From Aerococcus sp. HMSC062A02 (GTDB taxonomy: Bacteria; Bacillota; Bacilli; Lactobacillales; Aerococcaceae), in contig NZ_KV797910.1 of the NCBI RefSeq assembly GCF_001809535.1, positions 335,717 through 377,632 on the forward strand: a DNA stretch of 41,916 nucleotides, in the 5' to 3' direction. Both the position numbers and the translations under genes were made by a program. Of the stretch, positions 14,941-26,100 are shown in pieces; within the stretch, counting starts at the first letter, position 1; each line of letters opens with the position of its first letter. The notes beneath the pieces were generated by a model, which saw nothing but the letters and a program-made list of their open reading frames with translations, searched no databases and was not told the origin of the DNA.

Positions 14941-15843
14941 ATGAAAGTTGCTTACCAGGGGATTGTTGGGTCCTATAGTGAAGCTGCCTTAGCTTACTGG
15001 CAGCAGAAGATGGCAGGTCCAAGAGACTTATATGAAGGCCTGCCTTCTGATGGCTTTAGTCGGATGGTAGATGACCTTATAGAGGGGAAGATTGACCGGG
15101 CCGTGATGCCGATTGAAAATTCCACTACCGGACTTATTACACGGACGCTGGACCTCTTTCGCTACCAACATGTTTACGCGGAAGCTGAGCACTACCAGCC
15201 CATCCGCCATGTCTTGTGGGGGATTAAGGGGGCTGAGCTAAGCCAAATCAAGCAAGTCTATTCCCATCCTGAAGCCCTATCCCAGTGTACCCAGTTCTTT
15301 ACTGACCATCCTTGGATCCAACCAATTTCTTATAAAGATACGGCCCAGGCCGCCCAGTTCATTGCCCAAGAGGGAGACCCTAGCCTAGCTGCCTTATCCA
15401 GTGAGCGCTGTGGGAAGATCTACCACTTAGAAGCCATAGCCCGCCAGGTTCAGAATGAATCCACTAACATGACACGTTTCTTTATGATGCGTCGTTACCG
15501 CGATGAGCTTTTGGCCTTGGACAAGGACCAGCTGCTCTGCCACTTGTTGGAGGAACACCCCCAGGCCAGTCGCCTAATGCTCTATGTCGAAACGGCCCAT
15601 AAGCCAGGAGCCCTCCACCAATTGTTGACCATCTTTAACCTCTTCAATTGTAATTTGGAAGGTTTGGATGCTCGTCCTATCAAAGACCAGCCCTTCAGCT
15701 ATGGCTTCTTTATTGAGGTGGATATCCAGGGCTTGGCTGGCCAGGCCCAGCTCTTCTGGCAGATGCTTGAACTCGCTAGCCAATACATTCAAATTATTGC
15801 TTGCATGGAAGCCCAAGAGGCTGAAATTTCCTATCTAAGCTAG
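14941..15843 (+). CDS. pheA: prephenate dehydratase with ACT domain
   Basis: PheA converts prephenate to phenylpyruvate, the committed step to phenylalanine. The 300-residue protein has the catalytic domain (1-185) with PIENSTTG and the catalytic NMTRFF (176-181), then an ACT domain (about 205-295). In the ACT domain the GAL motif (223-225) is intact, but the usual ESRP phenylalanine-site motif reads DARP (243-246). There is no fused chorismate mutase. The start is ATG 14941 with a modest AGAGGG site; it lies 20 bases after aroC and is the last gene of the operon. Confidence 0.93.
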   Translation: MKVAYQGIVGSYSEAALAYWQQKMAGPRDLYEGLPSDGFSRMVDDLIEGKIDRAVMPIENSTTGLITRTLDLFRYQHVYAEAEHYQPIRHVLWGIKGAELSQIKQVYSHPEALSQCTQFFTDHPWIQPISYKDTAQAAQFIAQEGDPSLAALSSERCGKIYHLEAIARQVQNESTNMTRFFMMRRYRDELLALDKDQLLCHLLEEHPQASRLMLYVETAHKPGALHQLLTIFNLFNCNLEGLDARPIKDQPFSYGFFIEVDIQGLAGQAQLFWQMLELASQYIQIIACMEAQEAEISYLS

Positions 15844-15911
15844 GCTTAATGCTTGCTTATAGGGCCTAAATAGGTTACTATAAGTAAGTAAAATAAGAAG
15901 GAGGACAATCA

Positions 15912-16737
15912 ATGTTGAAAGTAAAAAAATGGCTGGGTTTAGCGCTCGGCTTAGTCTTAGTCAGTGGACTCTTGGCTTGTAGCCGGCAAGTGGAGCCCAC
16001 AACAACTATTCGTGTGGCCACATCACCTGGTCCTTACAGTGAACTCTTCTTAGAAGAAGTTAAACCGGCCTTGGAAAAAGAAGGTTACCAGGTGGAGAAC
16101 CGGGACTTCGATGACCTCCAGCGGGCCAATATCGCTATCCAGGAGGGGTCGATGGACCTTAATGTGGACCAGCACACCCTCTACATGGAACAGTTTAACC
16201 GGGAGGCCGGGGCTGACCTGGTGGCTGTGACCCCCGTTCCCACTGTTCCAACAGCCCTCTTCGCTGGGCAAAAGAAGAGCTTGGATGAGGTGGCGCCAGG
16301 CGACCAGGTGGCTATTTCTGACGACCCAGTTGATGTCACCCGGTCCTTGCTCTTACTTGAGAAAGCGGGTTGGATCCGCCTTGACCCAGAGACCGATAAG
16401 TCCGAAGTAGGGGGAGGATGATATTATTGAGAACAAGGCAGGTATCGAGCTTTCCTTGGTCCAAGCGCCTGTTCTTCCCCAAGCCTTAAAGGATGTGGCC
16501 TATGCCATCATCCCAGGCTCAACCTTCTATGATTCCGGCATGTCGGCTGACCAAGCCTTGCTGAATGAGGACTTGCGCCCTGAGCTGAAGTTACAAGCAG
16601 TGGTGCGTTCAACTGACCAAGAGGCAGACTGGGTCAAGGATCTAGTTAAGATTTACCAATCCGACCAGCTAAAAGAACGTGTCGAAGAAATCAACCAGAC
16701 CAATGACCGGGTCCAATGGGCTTGGACTTCGGATTAA
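15912..16737 (+). pseudogene. NlpA/MetQ-family lipoprotein, frameshifted
   Basis: The first frame (15912-16421) gives a lipoprotein signal with lipobox LLAC, then RVATSPGPYSELFLEEVKPAL and NVDQHTLYMEQFN, typical of NlpA/MetQ receptors for methionine or similar ligands. At a run of five G (16410-16414) the frame breaks and soon stops. Removing one G restores EDDIIENKAGIELSLVQAP in the next frame, which continues to 16737 with AYAIIPGSTFYDSGM and a normal C-terminus. The restored length is 274 residues, normal for the family. It may be a true pseudogene, a slippage site or a sequencing error. No ABC ATPase or permease is adjacent. Confidence 0.85.
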
Positions 16738-16773
16738 AAACTTAATAATAGATGTCCTCCTGAGAGGAAAGGG

Positions 16774-16810
16774 GCTCCTGTTAAGATGCTAACTTAATAG
16801 GAGCTTTTTT
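16774..16810 (+). terminator. intrinsic terminator after the NlpA-type gene
   Basis: GCTCCTgTTAAG (16774-16785) pairs with CTTAAtAGGAGC (16793-16804), followed by six T. Confidence 0.85.
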
Positions 16811-16863
16811 GTTATTCCAAAATGCAATCGTTTTAACGAATTAAATTAAATAAAATATGTTTA

Positions 16864-16935
16864 ATGTTCGTTTTCTATTAACAAAGATTAAATATTGTGT
16901 TAAAGTAATAACTAAAATGTTTGATAAACGAATGA
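16864..16935 (+). promoter_or_regulatory. promoter and possible PurR-like boxes of the NCS2 permease
   Basis: TTAACA (16878-16883), a 17-base spacer and TAAAGT (16901-16906) form a fair promoter. AATGTTCGTTTT just upstream and ATAAACGAATGAT downstream resemble the two orientations of the PurBox (AWWWCCGAACWWT), each with two or three mismatches. A third element, TCGTT-TT-AACGA, lies near 16828. Purine-responsive control fits the transporter type but is tentative. Confidence 0.4.
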
Positions 16936-16959
16936 TGTCCCTGTGGGCAAGGAGGGATT

Positions 16960-18282
16960 ATGCAAGAAAAAGAACATGCCATTAAATTGCGCTACCAGGT
17001 TGAAGACTCGCCAGCACTCGTCGAATCTGTGGTCCTAGGTTTTCAAAATGTGATTACGGCCTTTGGGGGGCTCGTAGCGGTCCCCTTGATTATCGCTGGA
17101 ATGGCCTCTTCCAGTGTGGAACAGACGGCCTATCTCATCAGTGCTGCCTTATTTGTATCAGGCCTGGTTTCTATTATCCAGTCTCGGTGCTTTGGCCCAA
17201 GATTTTTCCGGGTAGGGGTGGGTTTGCCTACCATTATGGGAACAGACTTTGCCTTTATTGGACCGGCTCAGAGTGTGATTGCCCTGGGCGGTCTGCCCGC
17301 TTACTTTGGGGGCACCATGCTTGCTGCCTTACTCGAAATCGTCATGTCCTATTTTGTTAAACCCTTGATGCGCTTCTTCCCACCTGTCGTGACGGGCTCT
17401 GTTATTACCCTCATGGGAGCGACCCTGATGTCCACCGCGATGGACTGGGCAGCAGGTGGGGCTGGGGCCCCTGATTATGGGGATCCAGGCAACCTAGCCA
17501 TTGCGGTTCTTGTCTTTCTAATTGTCGTTCTCTTTAACCATTACGGTCGGGGGAACTGGTCTTCTTATGCCATTCTCATCGGTATGGGGATTGGCTATCT
17601 CTTCTGCCTTTTTATGGGCCGGGTGGATACCGACCAAATTCTTGCGGCGGCCTGGTTTAGAATGCCTTCCTTCAACCAAATTGGGATTGATTTTGACTGG
17701 CGCTATGCCCTGCCATTTCTTTCTGGTTACTTGGTCACCGTCATTGAAACGGTGGGCGTGATGCAGACTTTAGGGGAAGTGACCCAGCGTGAGCTAAGCG
17801 ATGAGCAGGTCGCTGCTGGGGTCCGTGCAGATGGCTTCGGATCCTTTATTGCGCCACTCTTCGGTTCAGGACCTGCTGCAACCTTCAGTCAAAATACCGG
17901 GCTGATTCCACTGACCCGCAATGCCTCGCGGAAGGTGGCTATTGTCGCTGGTCTTATTATGATTGTTCTTTCCATGAGCCCTAAATTAGCGACGGTGATT
18001 TCGGTCATGCCGCTCCCTGTCCTAGGTGGGGCAGGAGTGCTTATGTTTGGGACCGTGGCTGCTTCCGGTATCCAGTCCCTCAGCCGGATCAGCTTCGACA
18101 CTCGCAACTTGATCATCACTGCTTCAGCGATCGGCATCGGTTTGGGCGTCTCCTTTAGACCAGAAATCACTCAAGGCCTTCCCAGCTTCTTAGCTGGCCT
18201 CTTCTCTTCTGGTATCTCGGCCGGTACCATCGTAGCTCTGGTTCTCAATGTCCTATTAAAAGAACGGAAGACCTTGCGTTAA
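16960..18282 (+). CDS. NCS2 nucleobase:cation symporter, probable xanthine/purine permease
   Basis: This 440-residue protein has about 12-14 hydrophobic helices of the NCS2 (nucleobase-ascorbate) family. FFPPVVTGSVITLMG, the substrate-site Glu in TVIETVG, and TFSQNTGLIPLTRNASR place it with xanthine/urate-type members rather than the uracil type. The first-helix QH motif reads QN (GFQNVITAFGG). It starts at ATG behind GGAGGG and is monocistronic, with its own promoter and terminator. The exact substrate cannot be set from sequence alone. Confidence 0.87.
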   Translation: MQEKEHAIKLRYQVEDSPALVESVVLGFQNVITAFGGLVAVPLIIAGMASSSVEQTAYLISAALFVSGLVSIIQSRCFGPRFFRVGVGLPTIMGTDFAFIGPAQSVIALGGLPAYFGGTMLAALLEIVMSYFVKPLMRFFPPVVTGSVITLMGATLMSTAMDWAAGGAGAPDYGDPGNLAIAVLVFLIVVLFNHYGRGNWSSYAILIGMGIGYLFCLFMGRVDTDQILAAAWFRMPSFNQIGIDFDWRYALPFLSGYLVTVIETVGVMQTLGEVTQRELSDEQVAAGVRADGFGSFIAPLFGSGPAATFSQNTGLIPLTRNASRKVAIVAGLIMIVLSMSPKLATVISVMPLPVLGGAGVLMFGTVAASGIQSLSRISFDTRNLIITASAIGIGLGVSFRPEITQGLPSFLAGLFSSGISAGTIVALVLNVLLKERKTLR

Positions 18283-18337
18283 CAGCTGCTAAATTCGGCT
18301 AAAGCTGAAGCCTTATCATAACTTCACACATTATTTG

Positions 18338-18375
18338 AAAAGAGACTGCAGTCGCCTTCAGTCTCTTTTTCTTTT
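18338..18375 (+). terminator. intrinsic terminator after the NCS2 permease
   Basis: GAGACTG (18342-18348) pairs with CAGTCTC (18359-18365), extended by flanking AAAA/TTTT pairs, and is followed by T-rich sequence. Confidence 0.83.
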
Positions 18376-18465
18376 ACTTTTTATTTTTCCTTAAGAAACC
18401 ATTGACCCAAGGCATATAGTCTGTAGCTTTGTCTTATTTCTGTTAGAATGAGAATGTCTTAATGT

Positions 18466-18471
18466 TATAAT
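18466..18471 (+). promoter_or_regulatory. -10 element before the HdeD-like gene
   Basis: A perfect TATAAT lies about 30 bases before the proposed TTG start. The -35 (TTAGAA, 17 bases upstream) is poor. Confidence 0.5.
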
Positions 18472-18500
18472 TATTTCACAATAAAGAAAGGATGTTTTAT

Positions 18501-19025
18501 TTGTCAGAAAATAATGATCAATCATTTGGCTGGGGGCACTTTATCTTAGGGATTCTCTTTATTATCTTGGCCTTGTTCGCCTTTAGAGATCCTCTGGCTA
18601 GTCTGATGACCTTAGCTTTCGTCTTTGCTATCGGGATTCTCTTTCGGGGAATCTACCAGCTCATGGTTCGCCACCGCTTAAAGGAATCTTTTGGGATCAA
18701 ACCGACCCATCTTTTAATCTTTGGGATTATTAATATCTTACTGGGGCTCTACTTAGTCTTTAAGCCGGGCTTGTCAGCGTCCATCTTACCTTTTATTTTT
18801 GCTTTTTGGATTTTTATCTCAGCAATCTTTGGCTTTATGAGTCTATCAGCCATCAAGCAGGTAAGTAGGCCGCTCTTCTGGCTGACCCTAATCCTAAATA
18901 TTATTGCCCTGATTGTGGCTGTTTTCTTAATTTTTAACCCCCTGAGTGCCTTAGTGAGCCTGACCTTCTTGGTTGCTTTCTACTTCTTATTATCAGGGAT
19001 CCAACACATCATTTACGCTTTCTAA
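18501..19025 (+). CDS. HdeD-family (DUF308) membrane protein
   Basis: This protein of about 174 residues has six hydrophobic helices arranged as repeated pairs (ILGILFIILALFAF, LLIFGIINILLGLYLVF, LTLILNIIALIVAVFLIF). Each pair is followed by a short P-L or P-G loop, the pattern of HdeD/DUF308 proteins. These are linked to acid resistance in enterobacteria, but their role in Gram-positives is unknown. An ATG at 18492 overlaps its own AAAGGA; an in-frame TTG at 18501 has that site 8 bases upstream and is preferred. It is a single gene between two terminators. Confidence 0.8.
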   Translation: MSENNDQSFGWGHFILGILFIILALFAFRDPLASLMTLAFVFAIGILFRGIYQLMVRHRLKESFGIKPTHLLIFGIINILLGLYLVFKPGLSASILPFIFAFWIFISAIFGFMSLSAIKQVSRPLFWLTLILNIIALIVAVFLIFNPLSALVSLTFLVAFYFLLSGIQHIIYAF

Positions 19026-19038
19026 GCATATTCTAATG

Positions 19039-19067
19039 AAGGCAAGGACATTTTCCCCTTGCCTTTT
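19039..19067 (+). terminator. intrinsic terminator after the HdeD-like gene
   Basis: AAGGCAAGG (19039-19047) pairs with CCTTGCCTT (19057-19065), followed by four T. The 3' arm doubles as the pyr promoter -35. Confidence 0.8.
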
Positions 19068-19087
19068 AGGTCGACTTGGCGTATAGT
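19059..19087 (+). promoter_or_regulatory. promoter of the pyr operon
   Basis: TTGCCT (19059-19064), a 17-base spacer and TATAGT (19082-19087). The -35 is embedded in the 3' arm of the preceding terminator hairpin. Confidence 0.6.
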
Positions 19088-19119
19088 AATGTCCAGTGAA
19101 TGAATTAAATATTTTCCTT

Positions 19120-19836
<717 letters not shown>

Positions 19837-19878
19837 AGCATTGATCGAAGGCTCCAGGAAGAGCTAGAAAGGATTGTT

Positions 19879-20874
19879 ATGATTTTAAATACGCAAAAGA
19901 TCTGCCTCCAAAACCTACTGAGTGTGGAAAGTTTAAGCGATGAAGAAGTGCTCGGGCTTATTAAGATGGCTCAAGTCTACAAATACCATCCCGGACACCG
20001 GCCGATTCAAAAGCAATACTTCGTTAGCAATCTCTTCTTTGAGAACTCAACGCGGACCCACCGCAGCTTTGAGATTGCTGAACGCAAGCTGGGCTTGGAA
20101 TGTTTAGACTTTGAAGCATCAACTTCTTCCGTACAGAAAGGGGAGACCCTCTACGACACAGTCTTGACTATGTCGGCCTTGGGAGTAGATATTGCGGTAA
20201 TCCGGCACGGGCAAGACCACTACTATGATGACTTGGTTAAGAGCCCTCATATCCATTGTGCCCTTATCAATGGTGGGGACGGTAGCGGCCAGCACCCTAG
20301 CCAGTGTTTACTCGACCTCATGACTATCTATGAAGAATTCGGTCGTTTCCAAGGTTTGAAGGTAGCCATTGTCGGGGACCTGGTTCATTCCCGGGTGGCT
20401 AAGTCCAACATGCAAATGCTCCACCGCCTAGGCGCGGAGCTCTACTTTGCTGGAGCTCCTGAGTGGTATGACACAAGTTTTGACCAGTATGGCCACTATG
20501 AAGATCTCGACCAGATTGTTGAGAAGGTGGACGTTATGATGATGCTCCGGGTCCAAAACGAACGCCATCACGGAGAGAAATCCTACAGCAAGGAAGACTA
20601 CCATCAAGCTTACGGTCTGACTTTAAAACGAGCTGAAAGACTGCAAGATCATGCCATTATTATGCATCCAGCTCCGGTTAACCGGGATGTGGAGATTGCC
20701 GACAGTCTGGTGGAATGTGACCAATCCCGCATCGTCCAACAGATGTCCAACGGGGTCTTTATGCGGATGGCTATCTTAGAAGCTGTCATCAATGGTAAAG
20801 AAGCAGAAAAAGAGAATAGGGAGGCTAAGCATGAAAACACTAATCAAGAATGGCTTAATGAATGGGCAGGCTAA
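19879..20874 (+). CDS. pyrB: aspartate carbamoyltransferase catalytic subunit
   Basis: This enzyme forms carbamoyl-aspartate from carbamoyl phosphate and aspartate. The 331-residue protein has [13 protein letters not shown] (carbamoyl phosphate site), [17 protein letters not shown] and [11 protein letters not shown]. No regulatory PyrI is present, as usual in Firmicutes. The polar C-terminal tail after NGKEAEKE overlaps the first 44 bases of pyrC. It starts 42 bases after pyrR, with AAAGG before the ATG. Confidence 0.95.
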   Translation: MILNTQKICLQNLLSVESLSDEEVLGLIKMAQVYKYHPGHRPIQKQYFVSNLFFENSTRTHRSFEIAERKLGLECLDFEASTSSVQKGETLYDTVLTMSALGVDIAVIRHGQDHYYDDLVKSPHIHCALINGGDGSGQHPSQCLLDLMTIYEEFGRFQGLKVAIVGDLVHSRVAKSNMQMLHRLGAELYFAGAPEWYDTSFDQYGHYEDLDQIVEKVDVMMMLRVQNERHHGEKSYSKEDYHQAYGLTLKRAERLQDHAIIMHPAPVNRDVEIADSLVECDQSRIVQQMSNGVFMRMAILEAVINGKEAEKENREAKHENTNQEWLNEWAG

Positions 20875-22111
20875 TGCGCTTGATCCGGTTGAACTTGTTA
20901 TAGAGGATGGACGCATCCAAGCTTTAGGCCAGGGCTTCGCGGAAGAAGCTTTTGACCAAGTTTTTGACGCTCAAGGGGGCTTAATCAGTCCCGGCCTAGT
21001 GGATGTTCACGTCCACTTCCGGGAGCCTGGCCAAGAACATAAGGAAACCATTGCTTCCGGAAGCTTAGCCGCTGCCCGGGGTGGCTTTACCACAGTCTGC
21101 GCCATGCCTAATGTAGACCCTGTGCCTTCTTCTAAGGAACGCTTGGACCATATGTATGACCTGATCAAAAAAGAGGCCAAAATCAAGGTCCACCAATACG
21201 CCACGATTACCAAGGGCCTCCGGTCGGATGAATTGGTGGATTATGAGGCTTTAAGCCAAGCGGGCGCCTTTGCCTTCAGTAATGATGGGGTAGGGGTCCA
21301 GACTGCAGGCACTATGTATCAGGCCATGCAGGCGGCTGCCAAAGTTGATAAAGCCTTGGTGGCTCATGTAGAAGATGATTCCCTCTTATTTGGGGGTGTG
21401 ATGAATGCAGGCGAACGGGCCAAAGAATTGGGTTTGCCAGGAATTCTACCGATTTCAGAATCTTCACAAATCGCCCGGGACCTTCTCCTGGCGGAAGCGA
21501 CCGGCGTCCACTACCATATCTGCCATGTCTCAACCAAGGAGAGTGTGCGGGCCGTACGCCAGGCGAAGGCAGCGGGGATCCATGTGACCTGTGAAGTCTC
21601 TCCCCACCACTTGCTGTTAGCGGATGAAGATATTCCGTCCGATAACGCTATGTATAAGATGAATCCGCCGCTACGTTCAGCTGCTGATCGTCAAGCCCTA
21701 ATTGATGGGCTCTTGGACGGCACCATTGACTGTATTGCAACTGACCATGCTCCACATGCTCTTGAAGAGAAGAATCAAGGCTTCCTTAAGTCAGCCTTTG
21801 GAATTGTCGGCATTGAGACGGCCTTCCAATTGATCTACAGCTATTTTGTTGAAAGCAGTATTTTTACCCTCGAACAGGTGGTCAATTGGATGGCCCGCAA
21901 ACCAGCAGAAATCTTTAACTTAGAGGCAGGCCAGCTAAAAGTTGGCAGCCCAGCTGACCTGGCTATCTTTGCCCTCGACCAGGAAAGTGAGATTAATCCC
22001 GATGACTTCCTCTCCAAAGGGAAGAATACGCCTTTTGCAGGCTGGAAGATCAAGGGAGAGACCCTAGCAACTTTCGTGGATGGGCAATTGGTATGGCAAA
22101 AGGAGGCTTAA
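20831..22111 (+). CDS. pyrC: dihydroorotase
   Basis: PyrC closes carbamoyl-aspartate to dihydroorotate. The 426-residue class I enzyme has the Zn ligands in [36 protein letters not shown] and the catalytic Asp in ATDHAPH. The longest frame begins at 20792 inside pyrB; the start is set at ATG 20831, which has GGGAGG 6 bases upstream and gives the normal N-terminus MKTLIKNG. It overlaps pyrB by 44 bases. Confidence 0.95.
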   Translation: MKTLIKNGLMNGQANALDPVELVIEDGRIQALGQGFAEEAFDQVFDAQGGLISPGLVDVHVHFREPGQEHKETIASGSLAAARGGFTTVCAMPNVDPVPSSKERLDHMYDLIKKEAKIKVHQYATITKGLRSDELVDYEALSQAGAFAFSNDGVGVQTAGTMYQAMQAAAKVDKALVAHVEDDSLLFGGVMNAGERAKELGLPGILPISESSQIARDLLLAEATGVHYHICHVSTKESVRAVRQAKAAGIHVTCEVSPHHLLLADEDIPSDNAMYKMNPPLRSAADRQALIDGLLDGTIDCIATDHAPHALEEKNQGFLKSAFGIVGIETAFQLIYSYFVESSIFTLEQVVNWMARKPAEIFNLEAGQLKVGSPADLAIFALDQESEINPDDFLSKGKNTPFAGWKIKGETLATFVDGQLVWQKEA

Positions 22112-22113
22112 AG

Positions 22114-23190
22114 ATGGAAAGAATTTTATTACTTGAAGATGGCACTTATTTTAGCGGGCAAGCTTTTGGTGCCTTAAAAGAAGTCAGCGGTGAGCTTATC
22201 TTTACCACTGGCATGACCGGCTACCAAGAGACCATCACGGATCCGTCTTATTTTGGCCAGTTGATTACTTTTACTTATCCGATGATCGGCAATTACGGGA
22301 TCACGGCAGATAATAATGAATCCGTTGCTCCTTCTTGTAAGGCGGTCATTGTTAAGGAATGGGCCCGCCGTCCCTCCAATTGGCGGAGCCAGATGAACTT
22401 GGATGAGTTTTTGAAACAATATGAGATTCCAGGTTTAGCAGGGATTGATACCCGGGCCCTGACCCATAAAATTCGTGAACAGGGGGCCATGAAAGCAGCT
22501 ATTATCGCGGTTGATGCCGACCGGGACCAAGCCCTGGCTGAGCTCAAAGCCGAACCAGCTGTTAAGGACCATGTTGCGAGTGTCTCAACTAAGACGCCTT
22601 ATCCGAATCCCAATAGCGGACGCCGGGTGGTTGTCGTAGACTTTGGGCTCAAACATTCGATCCTGCGGGCGCTCTCTGAACGCCATTGTTCGGTGACCGT
22701 TGTCCCTTACGATACCGATGCTCAAACGATCCTAGCCCTCAAACCCGATGGCGTCATGCTCTCAAACGGACCAGGAGATCCAAAAGACCTGTCTACTGTC
22801 CTCGACATGATCCGTGAAATTCAAGAACAGGTCCCAATCTTCGGGATCTGCCTCGGCCACCAATTATTTGCCCTCGCCAATGGAGCTGATACTTACAAGA
22901 TGAAATTCGGCCACCGCGGAGTCAACCATCCCGTCCGCGAGATTGCGACCGGTCGGATTGACTTCACTTCCCAGAACCATGGCTATGCGGTAGCCAAAGA
23001 CTCTATCGATCCAGAAAAATTAATCATTACCCATGTAGAAATCAATGATGGGACAGTGGAAGGTCTCAAGCACCGCCACTATCCAGCCTTCACCGTCCAA
23101 TACCATCCGGACGCTGCCCCAGGGCCACACGACGCCCTCCATCTCTTCGATGACTTCATGGCAATGATTGATGCAAGAAAGGAGCACTAA
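22114..23190 (+). CDS. carA: carbamoyl-phosphate synthase small (glutaminase) subunit
   Basis: This 358-residue subunit hydrolyses glutamine and passes ammonia to CarB. The N-terminal domain has [16 protein letters not shown]. The class I amidotransferase domain has the nucleophile Cys in FGICLGHQ and the catalytic His-x-Glu equivalent near [14 protein letters not shown] 22114, 2 bases after the pyrC stop with GGAGG 7 bases upstream, is preferred over an upstream ATG at 22093. It lies in the pyr operon, so it is the pyrimidine-controlled copy (pyrAA). Confidence 0.95.
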   Translation: MERILLLEDGTYFSGQAFGALKEVSGELIFTTGMTGYQETITDPSYFGQLITFTYPMIGNYGITADNNESVAPSCKAVIVKEWARRPSNWRSQMNLDEFLKQYEIPGLAGIDTRALTHKIREQGAMKAAIIAVDADRDQALAELKAEPAVKDHVASVSTKTPYPNPNSGRRVVVVDFGLKHSILRALSERHCSVTVVPYDTDAQTILALKPDGVMLSNGPGDPKDLSTVLDMIREIQEQVPIFGICLGHQLFALANGADTYKMKFGHRGVNHPVREIATGRIDFTSQNHGYAVAKDSIDPEKLIITHVEINDGTVEGLKHRHYPAFTVQYHPDAAPGPHDALHLFDDFMAMIDARKEH

Positions 23191-23191
23191 G

Positions 23192-26100
23192 ATGCCTAAA
23201 CGTACAGATATCCAAAAAATTATGGTCATTGGCTCAGGTCCGATCGTGATCGGTCAAGCAGCTGAGTTTGACTATGCCGGGACCCAGGCTTGCCTAGCTC
23301 TTAAAGAAGAAGGCTATGAAGTCGTCCTTGTGAATTCCAATCCAGCGACCATCATGACCGACAAGGAGATCGCGGATGAGGTTTATATTGAACCCATTAC
23401 CTATGAATTTGTCTCCCGCATCCTGAGAAAAGAACGTCCCGATGCGATTCTCCCAACCCTAGGCGGGCAAACCGGCCTTAATATGGCCTTAGAATTATCT
23501 AAAGCCGGCATCTTAGACGAATTGGGGATTGAACTATTGGGCACCAAGCTCTCAGCCATTGAACAGGCCGAGGACCGGGACCAGTTCAAGCGATTAATGG
23601 AAGAATTACAGCAACCTATCCCTGAATCAACCATTGTCCACACGGTAGATGAAGCGGTCGCTTTTGGAGCGAAGATCGGCTATCCCTTGATCGTACGTCC
23701 AGCCTATACCTTAGGCGGAACGGGTGGGGGTCTGTGCGAGAACGAAGAGGAGCTTAGAGAAATCACCGAAAATGGGCTGTCCTTATCTCCCGTGACCCAG
23801 TGCCTGATCGAGCAGAGTATTGCGGGTTACAAGGAAATTGAATATGAAGTGATGCGGGACTCTGCTGATAATGCCATTGTGGTATGTAATATGGAGAACT
23901 TTGACCCTGTCGGTATCCACACGGGCGACTCCATTGTCTACGCACCCACCCAGACCCTGTCCGATGATGAACACCAGATGCTTCGTGATGCTTCCTTATC
24001 TATTATCCGTGCCCTTGAAATTGAAGGGGGCTGTAATGTGCAGTTAGCCCTAGACCCTAAGAGTTTCAAGTATTATGTGATTGAAGTGAACCCTCGGGTG
24101 TCTCGGTCTTCCGCTTTAGCTTCCAAGGCGACGGGTTATCCGATCGCTAAGCTAGCAGCCAAGATTGCCCTCGGTCTGACCCTGGATGAAATGATGAACC
24201 CTGTGACGGAATCAACCTATGCAGAATTCGAACCCACCTTAGACTATGTGGTCTGCAAGATTCCGCGCTGGCCTTTTGACAAGTTCCAAGATGCGGAGCG
24301 CCGCTTAGGGACACAAATGAAGGCGACTGGGGAAGTCATGGCGATCGGAAGAAACATCGAAGAAGCGACTCTAAAAGCTGTGCGTTCACTCGAGATCGGC
24401 TGCTACCACGCCGAAATGAAAGAACTTGAAGATGTCTCAGACGATGTCATCAGCGAAAAGTTAATCAAAGCCCAAGACGACCGACTCTTCTATATCATGG
24501 AAGCCATCCGCCGCGGTTACAGCATTGAAGATATTGCCCAGTTGACAAAGATCGACCTCTTCTTCCTAGATAAACTCTTACACATTGTAGAAATTGAGGA
24601 CGACCTCAAGGCAAAGCCAGGAAACATGGAAAAGGTTGGCCAGGCTAAAACATATGGCTTTACTGACTATAAGCTGGCCCAGTTATGGGACATGGACGAA
24701 TCCGACTTCCGTGAGAAACGCTTGGAAGCGGGCATCCATCCAGTCTATAAGATGGTAGATACCTGTGCCGCTGAATTCGAAGCTTCCACTCCATACTTCT
24801 ACAGCTCTTATGAAAGCTACAGTGAAAGCCAGCCTTCTACGGACAAAGGCTCTATCCTTGTCCTAGGCTCAGGGCCTATCCGAATTGGCCAGGGGGTCGA
24901 ATTTGACTATGCGACTGTCCATTCTGTGAAGGCTATCCAAGATGCGGGCTATGAAGCCATTATTATGAACAATAACCCGGAAACCGTGTCGACAGACTTC
25001 TCCATCTCTGACAAGCTCTACTTTGAGCCTTTAACTTTTGAAGATGTGATGGAAGTCATTGCGGTTGAAAAGCCCCTCGGCGTTATCGTCCAATTCGGAG
25101 GTCAGACCGCTATCAACCTGGCTGCACCACTAGCCGAGGCTGGCGTTAAGATCCTAGGAACCACAGTGGAAGATTTGGACCGGGCAGAAGACCGTGATTT
25201 ATTCGAGCAGGTCCTGAGCCAAATAAACATTCCCCAACCGATTGGGGACACGGCTAGAAGTCCAGAAGAAGCGGTACGAATTGCGGACAAGATTGGCTAC
25301 CCAGTTCTAGTACGGCCATCCTATGTTCTAGGCGGCCGGGCTATGCAGATTGTAGACCAGCAATCCGACCTTGAAAACTATATGGCCAATGCGGTGAAGG
25401 CTTCGCCCGAACATCCGGTTCTGATCGATCGTTACCTCCCTGGCTATGAATGCGAAGTCGATGCCATCTGTGACGGGGAGAATGTCCTTGTGCCAGGTAT
25501 CTTGGAACATATCGAACATGCCGGCGTCCACTCAGGCGACTCCATGGGAATTTATCCACCCCAGTCTTTCTCTGAAGAGGTCAAGGCCACTATCTTGGAC
25601 TATACGGAAAAATTAGCCCTGGGCTTAAACTGTATTGGCATGATGAATATCCAATTCGTTATTTATGAAAATAAAGTCTATGTGATTGAAGTGAATCCAC
25701 GAGCTAGCCGGACCGTACCTTTCTTAAGTAAGGTCACCGATATTCCAATGGCCCAACTGGCAACCAAGGCTATTCTTGGCCAGAAAATCACAGATCTTGG
25801 CTATCCAACTGGCCTAGCAGCTGAAACAGACCAAGTCTATGTCAAGGCTCCGGTCTTCTCCTTCACTAAATTGAACCAAGTCGACTCCTACCTGAGTCCT
25901 GAAATGAAGTCAACAGGGGAAGTCATGGGTGGTGACCACGATAGCAATAAGGCCCTCTACAAGGCCTTCGAAGCAGCCGGGCTCCATATGCCAGACCATG
26001 GCAATATTCTCTTTACCATTGCTGACGAAGACAAGGAAGAAGCCTATGACCTGGCCGACGCTTTTGCGGAACTGGGTTATGGGATTGTGGCCACAACGAA

